Assembly (NCBI GenBank): GCA_963613665.1
Contig: CAVEAL010000006.1
Location: 1-64,000 of the forward strand
Origin: F23-B02 sp963613665
GTDB lineage: Bacteria; Bacillota; Clostridia; Oscillospirales; Oscillospiraceae
Direction of reading: 5' to 3'
DNA: 64,000 nucleotides
In this document: piece after piece, positions 42,967-51,556 of the stretch
Numbering within the stretch: the first letter of the stretch is position 1
Layout: each line of letters begins with the position of its first letter
Position numbers and translations under genes: made by a program
The notes under the pieces: model-generated
What the model was told of the DNA's origin: nothing
Databases searched by the model: none
The model's input: the letters and a program-made list of their open reading frames with translations, nothing else

Positions 42967-45204
42967 TCAGAAAGTTTTCTTGAAGTTTACGATACATTCT
43001 TTAAGCTTTTCCTGCGTATCGGCGCTCAGCTTCTTGCCGCTGAACACTTCAGCCTGAAATCCGGGATAGCTGCGGTTTACATAATCAACGAGCTCGGACT
43101 CGAAGCGTGCGATATCCGTAAGCTCGAGATCGTCCGCGTAGCCCTCGGACACGGCAAAGATCGCAATGACCTGATCGGCAGCGCTCATAGGTGCATACTG
43201 TCCCTGCTTGAGGACCTCGGTCATGCGCGCGCCGCGGTGCAGCGTATCGCGCGTGGACTTATCCAGATCAGAGCCGAACTGTGCAAACGATGCAAGCTCG
43301 CGGTACTGAGCAAGGTCAACACGCAGACGGCCTGCGACCTGCTTCATCGCGCCGAGCTGGGCTGCGCCGCCGACACGGGATACCGACAGGCCGACGTTGA
43401 TGGCCGGACGGACACCGGAGTGGAACAGATCACTCTCAAGGAAGATCTGACCGTCGGTGATGGAAATGACGTTTGTCGGGATATACGCCGAGATGTCGCC
43501 CGCCTGTGTTTCGATAATGGGCAGAGCGGTCATGCTGCCGCCGCCGGCTTCATCGCTCAGGCGCGCTGCGCGCTCAAGGAGCCTCGAGTGCAGGTAGAAG
43601 ACGTCGCCGGGATATGCTTCGCGTCCGGGCGGTCTCTGGAGCAGCAGAGAAAGCTCGCGGTAAGCGGTGGCCTGCTTGCTCAGGTCATCGTATATAATAA
43701 GGACGTCCCTGCCCTTGTACATGAAGTACTCGCCCATTGCAGCGCCTGCGTAGGGGGCAATATACAGCATGGGCGCGGGCTCGGAGGCCGTTGCGGAGAC
43801 GACGATGGTGTAATCCATGGCGCCTACGCTGCGCAGCTTATCCACAACGCCTGCAACGGTCGATTCCTTCTGACCGATAGCGACGTAGATGCAGATAACG
43901 TCCTTGCCCTTCTGATTGATGATAGCGTCAAGCGCTATAGCGGTCTTGCCGGTCTGGCGGTCGCCGATGATGAGCTCACGCTGGCCGCGTCCGATAGGAA
44001 CGAGCGCGTCGATGGCCTTCAGGCCGGTCTGCATAGGTACGGAAACGGGCTGCCTTTCAAGCACGCTCGGAGCCGGACTCTCGACCGGACGGAAGGAGTC
44101 TGTCTTAATGGGGCCTTTGCCGTCGATTGGGCTGCCCATTGCGTCAACGACACGGCCGATGAGCGCATCGCCCACGGGCACCTCGACTATACGGCCGGTG
44201 CGGCGGACGCTGTCGCCCTCCTGCAGATGACCGAACGGTCCGAGCAGAACGACGCCGACATTGTCCTTGTCCAGATCCTGTACCATGCCCTTGAGTCCAC
44301 CGGGGAACTCGAGCATCTCGCCTGCCATAACGTCGGCAAGGCCGGATACGCGGCAGATACCGTCGCCGAGGGTGAGTACCTCGCCGGTCTGGTACACGTC
44401 TATGTCACCGTTTACCTTCTCAAGCTGCTGCTTGATGCCGTCGGCAATAGATCTCATCTGAGTGTCGCTCTGGCGGGTGTTGTCTTCAACATCCTGGCTG
44501 AGCCTGTCGAGCGTATGGGCAAGAGTTCCGTCGTACACGGTATCGCCCACCTGCATACGCACGCCGCCTATCACGTCCGAATCGACCTCGTTATGGCATG
44601 AGATAAAGGTCTCGCATATGATCTGCGTGAGCTTCTTCATTTCGTCGTCGCTCAGCGGCTGCGCACTCTTTATTGAAATGTCAAGTTTTTTAAGTTCGTT
44701 CATGTTCAAAATGTCACTCGGCATTGCCGATACCAATTCTTTAATTTGTTTTATAAACTTATCATTGAGCGCCTGCTTGGAATCCTCAAAGCTGCCGCTG
44801 CGCAGCACCTCGGCCGTTATCTCGGCAACGCGCCGCACCGCGTCATTCGACACTCTGCCGCGCATCTGAGCCATGAGCTGCTCTTCGCTGCTTTCGGCAT
44901 TTTCGATGAGGATTTTAGCCTCCTCCTCACCGGCCGCCGCTATAGCCTCGCCGTCGGCTTTGGCCTGAGCCTGGGCATCTATGAGAAGCTGCTGCTTACG
45001 CTCTTCGTTCTCTGCCTTTGCCTTGTCGATATCCTCACCGAGGGCTTTGGCTTTTGCCTTGGCCTTCTCAGAGCTTTCAATCTCCTCGCCTATCCCGCGT
45101 CTGCGGCTTCCGAACATTTTATCGAAAAGCCCCATCTTGCGGCAAACGATGAACAAAGCGCCGAACAATATGATAAAGTTAACTATCTTCCACAAGATTT
45201 CCAC
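42967..45204 (-). CDS. ATP synthase b'-delta-alpha triple fusion
   Basis: One 745-codon frame contains three subunits. Residues about 5-21 are a membrane helix (IVNFIILFGALFIVC). Residues about 40-165 form an Ala/Glu/Lys coiled coil like subunit b. Residues about 165-240 match the C-terminal domain of delta (SDVIGGVRMQVGDTVYDGTL). From about residue 250 a complete alpha subunit follows: IADGIKQQLEKVNGDI, P-loop GDRQTGKT (414-421) and the VGLSVSRVGGAAQ Arg-finger region. The N-terminal helical domain of delta is not recognisable. There is no separate atpH or atpA. A GTG start at 45204 follows AAGGAGG by 12 bases. No internal ribosome binding site is visible before the alpha part. Mycobacteria have a b-delta fusion; adding alpha is unusual, because F1 holds three alpha but needs one delta. 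Confidence 0.9.
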   Translation of the reverse strand: MEILWKIVNFIILFGALFIVCRKMGLFDKMFGSRRRGIGEEIESSEKAKAKAKALGEDIDKAKAENEERKQQLLIDAQAQAKADGEAIAAAGEEEAKILIENAESSEEQLMAQMRGRVSNDAVRRVAEITAEVLRSGSFEDSKQALNDKFIKQIKELVSAMPSDILNMNELKKLDISIKSAQPLSDDEMKKLTQIICETFISCHNEVDSDVIGGVRMQVGDTVYDGTLAHTLDRLSQDVEDNTRQSDTQMRSIADGIKQQLEKVNGDIDVYQTGEVLTLGDGICRVSGLADVMAGEMLEFPGGLKGMVQDLDKDNVGVVLLGPFGHLQEGDSVRRTGRIVEVPVGDALIGRVVDAMGSPIDGKGPIKTDSFRPVESPAPSVLERQPVSVPMQTGLKAIDALVPIGRGQRELIIGDRQTGKTAIALDAIINQKGKDVICIYVAIGQKESTVAGVVDKLRSVGAMDYTIVVSATASEPAPMLYIAPYAGAAMGEYFMYKGRDVLIIYDDLSKQATAYRELSLLLQRPPGREAYPGDVFYLHSRLLERAARLSDEAGGGSMTALPIIETQAGDISAYIPTNVISITDGQIFLESDLFHSGVRPAINVGLSVSRVGGAAQLGAMKQVAGRLRVDLAQYRELASFAQFGSDLDKSTRDTLHRGARMTEVLKQGQYAPMSAADQVIAIFAVSEGYADDLELTDIARFESELVDYVNRSYPGFQAEVFSGKKLSADTQEKLKECIVNFKKTF

Positions 45205-45250
45205 TTGAGAACTATCCCTCCTTTCCTGTGATTCCTGTCATACATTGGGA

Positions 45251-45745
45251 TCATTCCTTGGCTTTGCCGACACATTCGTCAATGAGCTGTCTGTTTTCCT
45301 CGGAACCGCCGCCGACAAGTCTGTCGGACAGCAGCGCCACAAGCTCGGACATGCTGCCGTCTATTTCTGCTGCGGCCGCTTTTTCCTCGCTCTTTACGCG
45401 CTCACGGACATTTTTGTGAAGCTGCTCAGCCTCGGCGTGGGCGGCACTGAGTACCTCGCCCTTTGCCTTTTCAGCGTCGCTGCGTGCCGCGTTTATAACG
45501 CCTCTCGCATCGGCGCCGGTCTGCGCAAGCTCCTGTGCAAGCTGTGCCTTGTTCTCCTCAAGTGCCGCCTCGGCCTTTTTGCCTTCGGCAAGTCCCTCGT
45601 CTATGCGCGCTTTGCGCGCGTCCATAAAGCTCAGGACAGGCTTGAGAAGTATCTTGTTCAACAGGAACATAAACAGGAAGAAGCTGATAATAGTCAGTAT
45701 GAACTCAGGTACGCTGATCTGAAGTCCTACTATATCTAAAATCAA
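45251..45745 (-). CDS. atpF: F1F0 ATP synthase subunit b
   Basis: This 164-aa peripheral-stalk subunit has an N-terminal membrane helix (about 12-31, FILTIISFFLFMFLLNKIL) and a long charged coiled coil. The TTG start at 45745 has GGGAG 6 bases upstream. A second b-like domain is fused to delta and alpha in the next gene, so the stalk may be a b/b' heterodimer, as in mycobacteria. Confidence 0.95.
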   Translation of the reverse strand: MILDIVGLQISVPEFILTIISFFLFMFLLNKILLKPVLSFMDARKARIDEGLAEGKKAEAALEENKAQLAQELAQTGADARGVINAARSDAEKAKGEVLSAAHAEAEQLHKNVRERVKSEEKAAAAEIDGSMSELVALLSDRLVGGGSEENRQLIDECVGKAKE

Positions 45746-45781
45746 TACGGTCTCCCCCTTTCAAGATGTCTTTTCTTTCGA

Positions 45782-46015
45782 TTACATCTTGGCAATAAGC
45801 ATGAACGCGATGACCAGACCGTAGATCGCCAGCGCTTCCATAAAGCCCATTGCGAGGATCATGACAGACTGGAGCTGTCCCTTCATATCCGGCTGACGTG
45901 CCATGCCCTCAAGCGCCTTCGACGCTGCGAGACCCTGGCCGATGCCGACGCCTATCGTGCTCAGGCCGATGGCCAGTGCTACGCCTATTGCGATAAGACC
46001 CTGTGCTATTGACAT
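45782..46015 (-). CDS. atpE: F1F0 ATP synthase subunit c
   Basis: This 77-aa hairpin of two membrane helices forms the rotor ring. The polar loop is ARQPDMKGQL and the ion-binding carboxylate is Glu60 in FMEALAIYGLV. Gln27 (GIGQG), a sodium-binding feature, is present. However, the Ser/Thr normally following the Glu in sodium-type rings is Ala61-Leu62 here, so proton coupling is more likely, though not certain. AGGAGG precedes the ATG. Confidence 0.97.
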   Translation of the reverse strand: MSIAQGLIAIGVALAIGLSTIGVGIGQGLAASKALEGMARQPDMKGQLQSVMILAMGFMEALAIYGLVIAFMLIAKM

Positions 46016-46053
46016 TTGTGTTTCCTCCTATAATTGTGTATGAGTTTACTTCT

Positions 46054-46710
46054 TTATTCTTCGTCCTCGGTCGCTTCATTTATAAATACGGCAAGCAGCA
46101 TCGTAAAGACCATTGCCTGGATGAAGCAGAACAGAAGACTCAGTATGTGCATGACTATGGGCAAGCCCACAGGGAACAGGCCGAACAGCGTTTCCGCCGC
46201 CAGCTCCTCGCCGTAGATATTGCCGTACAGTCGCAATGCCATGGAAAGCGGGCGCGTGAACTGCTCCAGAATGAGGATCGGGAACAGAAACGCGAAGGGC
46301 TTGAAGAATGTGCCCAGATATTTGCCGAGACCGTGCTTTTTTATGCCCGAGGACTGGATCGCCACAAAGGAGATCGTTGACAGTGCAGCCGTTACCGTCA
46401 GCACCGAGGTCGGCACCGTGAACAGCTCACCGGCTCCCGGGATGAGTCCCGAGTAGTTACACACGATGATAAGCACGAAGAACGACGCGAGCATCGGGAA
46501 ATAGTGCCGTGCTTTCTTCTCTCCCAAAACGCCGGCAAAGAAGCTCAGTAGTCCGGACACCGCCATTTCCGCCATGTTCTGCAGCGGACCCGGCACGTCC
46601 TTCATCTTTCGCGTCGCTATGAAGCTTACCAGCAGTATCAACGCCATGATCACCCACATCGAGTAGATCGTCTTCGTCGGCATTAAAAAGTTTTCAAAAA
46701 ATTCTTTCAA
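46054..46710 (-). CDS. atpB: F1F0 ATP synthase subunit a
   Basis: This 218-aa membrane stator protein has the essential arginine in FTRPLSMALRLYGNIYGEE, and the helix-5 partner region FCFIQAMVFTMLLAVFI. Five hydrophobic segments are visible. Its start overlaps the stop of the upstream gene by four bases. Confidence 0.96.
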   Translation of the reverse strand: MKEFFENFLMPTKTIYSMWVIMALILLVSFIATRKMKDVPGPLQNMAEMAVSGLLSFFAGVLGEKKARHYFPMLASFFVLIIVCNYSGLIPGAGELFTVPTSVLTVTAALSTISFVAIQSSGIKKHGLGKYLGTFFKPFAFLFPILILEQFTRPLSMALRLYGNIYGEELAAETLFGLFPVGLPIVMHILSLLFCFIQAMVFTMLLAVFINEATEDEE

Positions 46711-47033
46711 TTACTTTCACCTCCGTCCGCCGTTTCATTGTTCTGCGGCTGAGTTTTCTTTACCATGATCCTTAAAAATACCATACCGCCGAGCGACAGT
46801 CCGACGGCGGCGGCAATGAGCGTTGCCATCATAGGAAGCCCATACGCCCTGCAGGCGAAGAAGCACGCGGCAAGCGCCGCAGCATCAAGCAGCAGCCGCA
46901 GCATGTTCACGCCCATGACAGCCGCCATATTGGACGCGTTCATGTTGGCTTTGCTTATGCGCATATTCACATATGCAACAATCAGGCCAAGCAGCGCACC
47001 GCCCAGCACAGATAAAATGTCTACAAAGTTCAT
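46707..47033 (-). CDS. ATP synthase-associated AtpI-like membrane protein
   Basis: This 108-aa protein with about four short hydrophobic helices (for example VLGGALLGLIVAYVNM, LLLDAAALAACFFAC, LIAAAVGLSLGGMVFL) is the first gene of the ATP synthase operon, the place of atpI. Sequence similarity to AtpI is weak and position carries the call. GGAG lies about 9 bases upstream of the ATG. AtpI-type proteins help assemble the c ring. Confidence 0.75.
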   Translation of the reverse strand: MNFVDILSVLGGALLGLIVAYVNMRISKANMNASNMAAVMGVNMLRLLLDAAALAACFFACRAYGLPMMATLIAAAVGLSLGGMVFLRIMVKKTQPQNNETADGGESN

Positions 47034-47064
47034 AAGCTCAGCTCCGATGGCAATAAGTGAAACT

Positions 47065-47092
47065 ATTTTATAACATTATTATTTAACACCAA
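47065..47092 (-). promoter_or_regulatory. Possible promoter of the ATP synthase operon
   Basis: Minus-strand TTGGTG (47087-47092), 16-base spacer, TAAAAT (47065-47070), 32 bases upstream of the first gene. The -35 is weak. Confidence 0.35.
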
Positions 47093-47294
47093 ATTAACGC
47101 GAAATGCAACGAGATTTTTCGGTTTTTTTCACAATTTTGATGAAATGCACAATTTTCGCGTCTAAAAACGTTCTTCATTTTGCATAGTTAATTTGCTGTC
47201 ATTCTTTTCTTTTTGATATTTCATTTTGTTGAAACACTTGTTATATAATTGTATGTATGTTATCATTAAATTAACGGTCAAAGGAGGATGCTTT

Positions 47295-47762
47295 ATGGAA
47301 GGTCTGATAATCGCAGGGCTCGCGCTGGCTGCTGCGGCAACCGTTTTTATCTGCGCAAAGGTATTGCCGAAGAAATATGACGGCCGCTTCGGAAATAAAT
47401 TTTTGCAGCTGCTGCACGACTATTTCAATTTCAAGACATTTTACGTCGAGGCGCTGACGAAATTTATCTTCGTGCTTCTGACCTGCGCATGTATATTCGT
47501 CGGTTTTCTGCTCATATTCGGAAAATTCGAATACTACGGCTATTTCGGCATGAAATTCACGCAGAGCACCTTCCTGTACGGACTCGGCATAATGCTGCTC
47601 GGGCCGCTTGCTCTGCGCGTGACGTATGAGTTTGTGATGATGGCTATACTGCTGGTGCAGAACGTCATGAGCATAAACCGCAAGCTGAAGTCTCCGGCGC
47701 AGTTCAGGGCCTCACCTGCCCCGTCCGATGCAGAAAACGATGATGAGACAATTACACCCTGA
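47295..47762 (+). CDS. Small integral membrane protein of unknown family
   Basis: This 155-aa protein has three or four hydrophobic helices (about 3-22, 60-82, 96-113 and 119-135), with conserved-looking basic and aromatic residues between them (PKKYDGRFGNKFLQLLHDYFNFKTFYVE). The C-terminal 25 residues are acidic and disordered. It resembles small DUF4282-type or other clostridial membrane proteins, but I do not assign a family. AAGGAGG is 7 bases upstream of the ATG. It is divergent from the ATP synthase operon. Confidence 0.75.
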   Translation: MEGLIIAGLALAAAATVFICAKVLPKKYDGRFGNKFLQLLHDYFNFKTFYVEALTKFIFVLLTCACIFVGFLLIFGKFEYYGYFGMKFTQSTFLYGLGIMLLGPLALRVTYEFVMMAILLVQNVMSINRKLKSPAQFRASPAPSDAENDDETITP

Positions 47763-47783
47763 CCAAAGTCAGGGTGTTTTTTT
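47754..47783 (+). terminator. Terminator of the small membrane protein gene
   Basis: A 10-bp stem ACACCCTGAC/GTCAGGGTGT with loop CAAA and seven T; the stop codon lies inside the stem. Confidence 0.85.
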
Positions 47784-48709
47784 CATATATTCAGGCCGAG
47801 GAGCGATATCAGCACCGGTATTGTGAACATCGAAAGAACCGTTCCGAGGAAGATCGCCTCCGAGGCCTCCACGCCGTCGCGGCCGTAGTCCATGCCGAGT
47901 ATGGCGCACACTATCGCCGAGGGGCAGGCAGCTATTATGACTATCGAGCCGAGCATGACGATATCGCTTGTAAAAAATTGCAGCACGAACCACACGGCGA
48001 CGGGCGCAGCAACAAGGCGCATGAAGTTAACGCCGTAAAGCCGCGGGTGTATAAAGGCATCCTTTATCGAAACATTTCCGAGGGAAAGTCCTATGCACAT
48101 CATTGAAAGCGGTACGCAGGCATCGGCCAGCATGTCGGCGGCATCCTCGATTATAACGGGCATCGGTATCTCAAAAATGAATATGACGGTTGCGATGATA
48201 GTTGCGATGACAGGAGCGTTTATCATGCTTCTGATATTTATCTTCTCCCCGCTCCCGCTGCCGCGCTGCAAAAATATCACACCGACGGTGTACAGGAAGA
48301 TGTTGAACGGTATGTTGCCGAGCGAGGCGAAGAATACCGCATCCTCTCCGTAGACGGCGGATATGATGGGTACTCCCATGAAGCCGAGGTTTGAAAAGGA
48401 CGCCACCATGCGGTACATACCCTTGTCGCCGTCCTTTATGCGCATGGCTGCCGGAGTTATGTAGCCGACTGCAAGGCATACGATCTGCGCGATGCTCAGC
48501 ATGGCAATGCCGAAGAGCATGTCGCTCCTTGACATGTCAAGATCCTTGTTGATGACGGATGAGAGAATGATACCCACAAGGAATACGTTCATGACCATTT
48601 TGCTCAGGCCCTTGTTGAACTCCGGGCCGACGAGCTTTATTTTTGCGCAAAAATATCCAAGCGCCAGAATGATCACAAGCAGCGCCATTTTTTCAAATAT
48701 AACAAGCAT
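47783..48709 (-). CDS. AEC-family (auxin efflux carrier) transporter
   Basis: This 308-aa membrane protein has about ten hydrophobic segments in two repeats. Family motifs include SFSNLGFMGVPII near residue 105 and NFMRLVAAPVAVW. In bacteria such proteins often export or exchange malate or other organic acids; the substrate here is not known. It is the last gene of the ahcY-mgtE operon, 21 bases after mgtE. The ribosome binding site is weak (AAGGA 10 bases upstream). Confidence 0.88.
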   Translation of the reverse strand: MLVIFEKMALLVIILALGYFCAKIKLVGPEFNKGLSKMVMNVFLVGIILSSVINKDLDMSRSDMLFGIAMLSIAQIVCLAVGYITPAAMRIKDGDKGMYRMVASFSNLGFMGVPIISAVYGEDAVFFASLGNIPFNIFLYTVGVIFLQRGSGSGEKINIRSMINAPVIATIIATVIFIFEIPMPVIIEDAADMLADACVPLSMMCIGLSLGNVSIKDAFIHPRLYGVNFMRLVAAPVAVWFVLQFFTSDIVMLGSIVIIAACPSAIVCAILGMDYGRDGVEASEAIFLGTVLSMFTIPVLISLLGLNI

Positions 48710-48730
48710 TTGTATGTATATCCTTACTTA

Positions 48731-50131
48731 TCAGAAACTTATCATGAGCTTTGCTATCTCAAAATAAATGAGAAGCGAAACGGCGTCGGTAATTGTTGAT
48801 ATAAGCGGAGTTGCCATTACCGCCGGGTCTACGCCGAGCTTTTCGGCGGCCTCGGGCAAAACGCTGCCGACGACCTTTGCGAAGGTGACAATCAGGACTA
48901 TCGAAAGGCTTACGACTGCGGCAACGGTGAGCGTAACGCCGTCATTGCCGAGCAGCAGCCTGTCCACCAGAAGCATTTTTACAAAGTTTACCGCCGCAAG
49001 CGTGAGGCCGCAGAGCACGCCGACCCTGAACTCCTTCCACACGACGCGTCCGACGTCCTCGGGCTCAGTGTCGCCGAGCGAGATGCTTCGTATGACGGCC
49101 GTCGATGCCTGCGAGCCGGAGTTGCCGCCGGTACCCATGAGCATGGGTATAAAACCTATGAGCACGGCCTGCACGGCAAGCGCATCCTCGAATGAGTTTA
49201 TTATCATGCTCGTAAACGTCGCCGAGAGCATGAGGAACATGAGCCACGGGACGCGGCGCTTCCACATATCGAGAGCGCTCGTCCTCGAATACGGCTTATC
49301 CGAAGGCGTCATTGCGGCCATGATCTCGAAGTCCTCGGTGGCCTCAGCTTCCATGACATCGATCACGTCGTCAACGGTGACGATGCCGACGAGGCGGCCT
49401 TCCTTGTCAACGACAGGCAGAGCCATGAGGTCGTAGTCGGAGATCTTCTCGGCTGCCTCCTCCTGGTCGTCGTGCGTCATGCAGAATACGATATTCGTAT
49501 CCATTATATCCTCAATGACGGTTTCGTCGTCGGATAGCAGAAGATCCTTGACCGACAGAACGCCCTCAAGCTTACGGTCGGCAGAGGTGACAAAGCAGGT
49601 GTAGATGGTCTCCTTATCCTCGCCTATCCTGCGTATGCGCGCAATGGACTCGCGCACGTTCATGTATTTTTTGAGATCGACAAACTCCGCCGTCATGATG
49701 CTGCCAGCCGAGTTCTCGGGGTAGTTGAGATACTGATTGATGAGTCGCCGCGTTTCGGGTGTCGCAGTGCGCATGACGCGCTTTACAACGTTTGCCGGAA
49801 GCTCCTCCATCATATCGACCGCATCGTCAACGTACAGCTCTTCAATGATCGCCGACAGTTCCGAGTCGGTGATGGAGTTTATAATCCTCTCCTGCTCCGG
49901 CGAATCGAAGTTTGCGAAAACATCCGCCGCCATCTGCTTGGACAGAAGCCTGAACACCATCGGCATACGGTTATCGCCGATCTCGGACAGAAACTCCGCA
50001 ACGTCGAACTCATTCATGTCCTCAAGGCGGAGCTGAAGCTCCTTCATTCTGCGCTCATTGAGAAGCTGCATCAGCTCGTCGGCCTGCTTGTCGCGCATGG
50101 CCTCAAAGTCCATATTCTCCATATTATCCAT
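48731..50131 (-). CDS. mgtE: Magnesium transporter MgtE
   Basis: This 466-aa protein has the cytosolic N domain of helical repeats (about 1-135), then two CBS domains (about 145-265, with GVLSVKDLLL and GIVTVDDVIDVMEAEATEDF), then five membrane helices containing the pore signature MGTGGNSGSQASTAVIRSI. The CBS region senses cytosolic Mg and closes the channel. AAGGAGG lies 10 bases upstream. There is no magnesium riboswitch upstream; the gene follows ahcY by 37 bases. Confidence 0.96.
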   Translation of the reverse strand: MDNMENMDFEAMRDKQADELMQLLNERRMKELQLRLEDMNEFDVAEFLSEIGDNRMPMVFRLLSKQMAADVFANFDSPEQERIINSITDSELSAIIEELYVDDAVDMMEELPANVVKRVMRTATPETRRLINQYLNYPENSAGSIMTAEFVDLKKYMNVRESIARIRRIGEDKETIYTCFVTSADRKLEGVLSVKDLLLSDDETVIEDIMDTNIVFCMTHDDQEEAAEKISDYDLMALPVVDKEGRLVGIVTVDDVIDVMEAEATEDFEIMAAMTPSDKPYSRTSALDMWKRRVPWLMFLMLSATFTSMIINSFEDALAVQAVLIGFIPMLMGTGGNSGSQASTAVIRSISLGDTEPEDVGRVVWKEFRVGVLCGLTLAAVNFVKMLLVDRLLLGNDGVTLTVAAVVSLSIVLIVTFAKVVGSVLPEAAEKLGVDPAVMATPLISTITDAVSLLIYFEIAKLMISF

Positions 50132-50168
50132 TTAAGGAGCCTCCTTTCACTGCTATTTGTTATCAAAA

Positions 50169-51404
50169 TTATTTTCCGAGGTATTCCTCCTGCTCGCGGC
50201 TGAGCCTGTCAATACCGACGCCCATTGCCTCGAGCTTGCGCTCCGCGACTTCGCGGTCGATCTCGCGCGGTACCGGTACGACGCCGGCCGAAAGTCCGCC
50301 CCGGTTGTCGGCGAGATATTTTGCCGACAGCGCCTGTATTGCAAAGCTCATGTCCATGATCTCCGCCGGATGACCGTCGGCTGCCGCGAGGTTGACGAGC
50401 CTGCCCTCGGCGATGGTGAACAGAGTTCTGCCGTCGGGCATGACATAGCCCTGTATATTGTGCCGCGCCTCGTATTTTTTAACGGCCAGCTTTTCGAGTC
50501 CCTGCATATCAATCTCGACATTGAAGTGACCGGCGTTGCTGAGTATCGCACCGTCCTTCATGAGCGGGAAGTGCTCGGCGCTTATGATGTCCCTGCCGCC
50601 GGTGACGGTGCAGAAGATATCGCCTATCCGCGCAGCCTCAGCCATTGGCATGACCTCGTAGCCGTCCATAACGGCCTCGAGTGCACGGACAGGATCGGTC
50701 TCAGTCACAATGACCTTTGCGCCCAGACCCTTTGCGCGGAGCGATACGCCCTTGCCGCACCAGCCGTAGCCGGATATGACGACATATTTGCCCGCAACGA
50801 TGAGATTCGTCGTGCGGCAGATACCGTCCCACACGCTCTGGCCCGTGCCGTAGCGGTTATCGAACATATGCTTGCAGTCGGCATCGTTTACCATGACCAT
50901 CGGGAAGCGCAGAGTGCCCGCCGAGGACATTTTACGCAGACGGTTTATGCCTGTCGTTGTCTCCTCGCAGCCGCCGATGACCCCGGGGATGAGCTCGGAA
51001 AACTCCTCGTGCATGAGGTGCACAAGGTCGCCGCCGTCGTCAATGATTATGTTCGGCCCGATCTTCAGCACCTCGCGCAGGCAGTCGTTATACTGCTGCT
51101 CATCGCAGCCGTAAACGGCGAAAACATTCATGCCTCCGGCGGCGAGCGCCGCGGCAACATCGTCCTGCGTGGAAAGAGGGTTCGAGCCGGTGACATACAT
51201 CTGCGCTCCGCCGAGCTCCATCACACGGCACAGATACGCGGTTTTTGCCTCAAGGTGCACCGAAAGGGCGACCTTCAGACCCGCAAAGGGTTTTTCCTCG
51301 GAAAACCGTCGGCCTATGCCCCGCAGCACGGGCATGTTTCGCTCGACCCAGTTTATCTTCATTTCTCCGGAAGGTGCAAGGTTTATATCTTTAATAATGC
51401 TCAT
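50169..51404 (-). CDS. ahcY: Adenosylhomocysteinase
   Basis: This 411-aa NAD-dependent enzyme hydrolyses S-adenosylhomocysteine to adenosine and homocysteine. The short form (lacking the insert and C-terminal Tyr tail of the eukaryotic type) is usual in Thermotoga-like and clostridial lineages. Seen are HLEAKTAYL, IIDDGGDLVH, EETTTGINRL, NRYGTGQSVWDGI and the NAD loop VVISGYGWCGKGVSLRAKGLGAKVIVTE split over residues about 205-232. The start at 51404 was chosen because AAGGAGG lies 10 bases upstream. It heads an operon with mgtE and an AEC transporter, an unusual partnership. Confidence 0.95.
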   Translation of the reverse strand: MSIIKDINLAPSGEMKINWVERNMPVLRGIGRRFSEEKPFAGLKVALSVHLEAKTAYLCRVMELGGAQMYVTGSNPLSTQDDVAAALAAGGMNVFAVYGCDEQQYNDCLREVLKIGPNIIIDDGGDLVHLMHEEFSELIPGVIGGCEETTTGINRLRKMSSAGTLRFPMVMVNDADCKHMFDNRYGTGQSVWDGICRTTNLIVAGKYVVISGYGWCGKGVSLRAKGLGAKVIVTETDPVRALEAVMDGYEVMPMAEAARIGDIFCTVTGGRDIISAEHFPLMKDGAILSNAGHFNVEIDMQGLEKLAVKKYEARHNIQGYVMPDGRTLFTIAEGRLVNLAAADGHPAEIMDMSFAIQALSAKYLADNRGGLSAGVVPVPREIDREVAERKLEAMGVGIDRLSREQEEYLGK

Positions 51405-51436
51405 AAAAGTGCGGCCTCCTTTAATCAAAACAATTT

Positions 51437-51465
51437 ATTTTAACACTTTAATTTAACATCCGCAA
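51437..51465 (-). promoter_or_regulatory. Promoter of the ahcY-mgtE operon
   Basis: Minus-strand TTGCGG (51460-51465), 17-base spacer, TAAAAT (51437-51442). Confidence 0.6.
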
Positions 51466-51468
51466 GTG

Positions 51469-51497
51469 TTGAAAGAGCTCAAGAGGCATGATATAAT
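51469..51497 (+). promoter_or_regulatory. Promoter of the SPFH/zinc-ribbon/TPM operon
   Basis: TTGAAA (51469-51474), 17-base spacer, TATAAT (51492-51497). It stands back to back with the ahcY promoter, only three bases apart. Confidence 0.7.
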
Positions 51498-51556
51498 TTA
51501 AAAAAATTATATATTTACATAATAAATTAATGTACAGCGAAAGGAACATCCGAGAT

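Noticed and set aside
43237..44601. 454-codon plus-strand frame inside the alpha fusion region
   Set aside because: Shadow of the alpha subunit; the minus-strand frame has intact catalytic motifs.
50132..50168. Possible magnesium or SAH riboswitch around mgtE/ahcY
   Set aside because: The mgtE leader is only 37 bases inside the operon, and the ahcY leader shows no recognisable aptamer structure.
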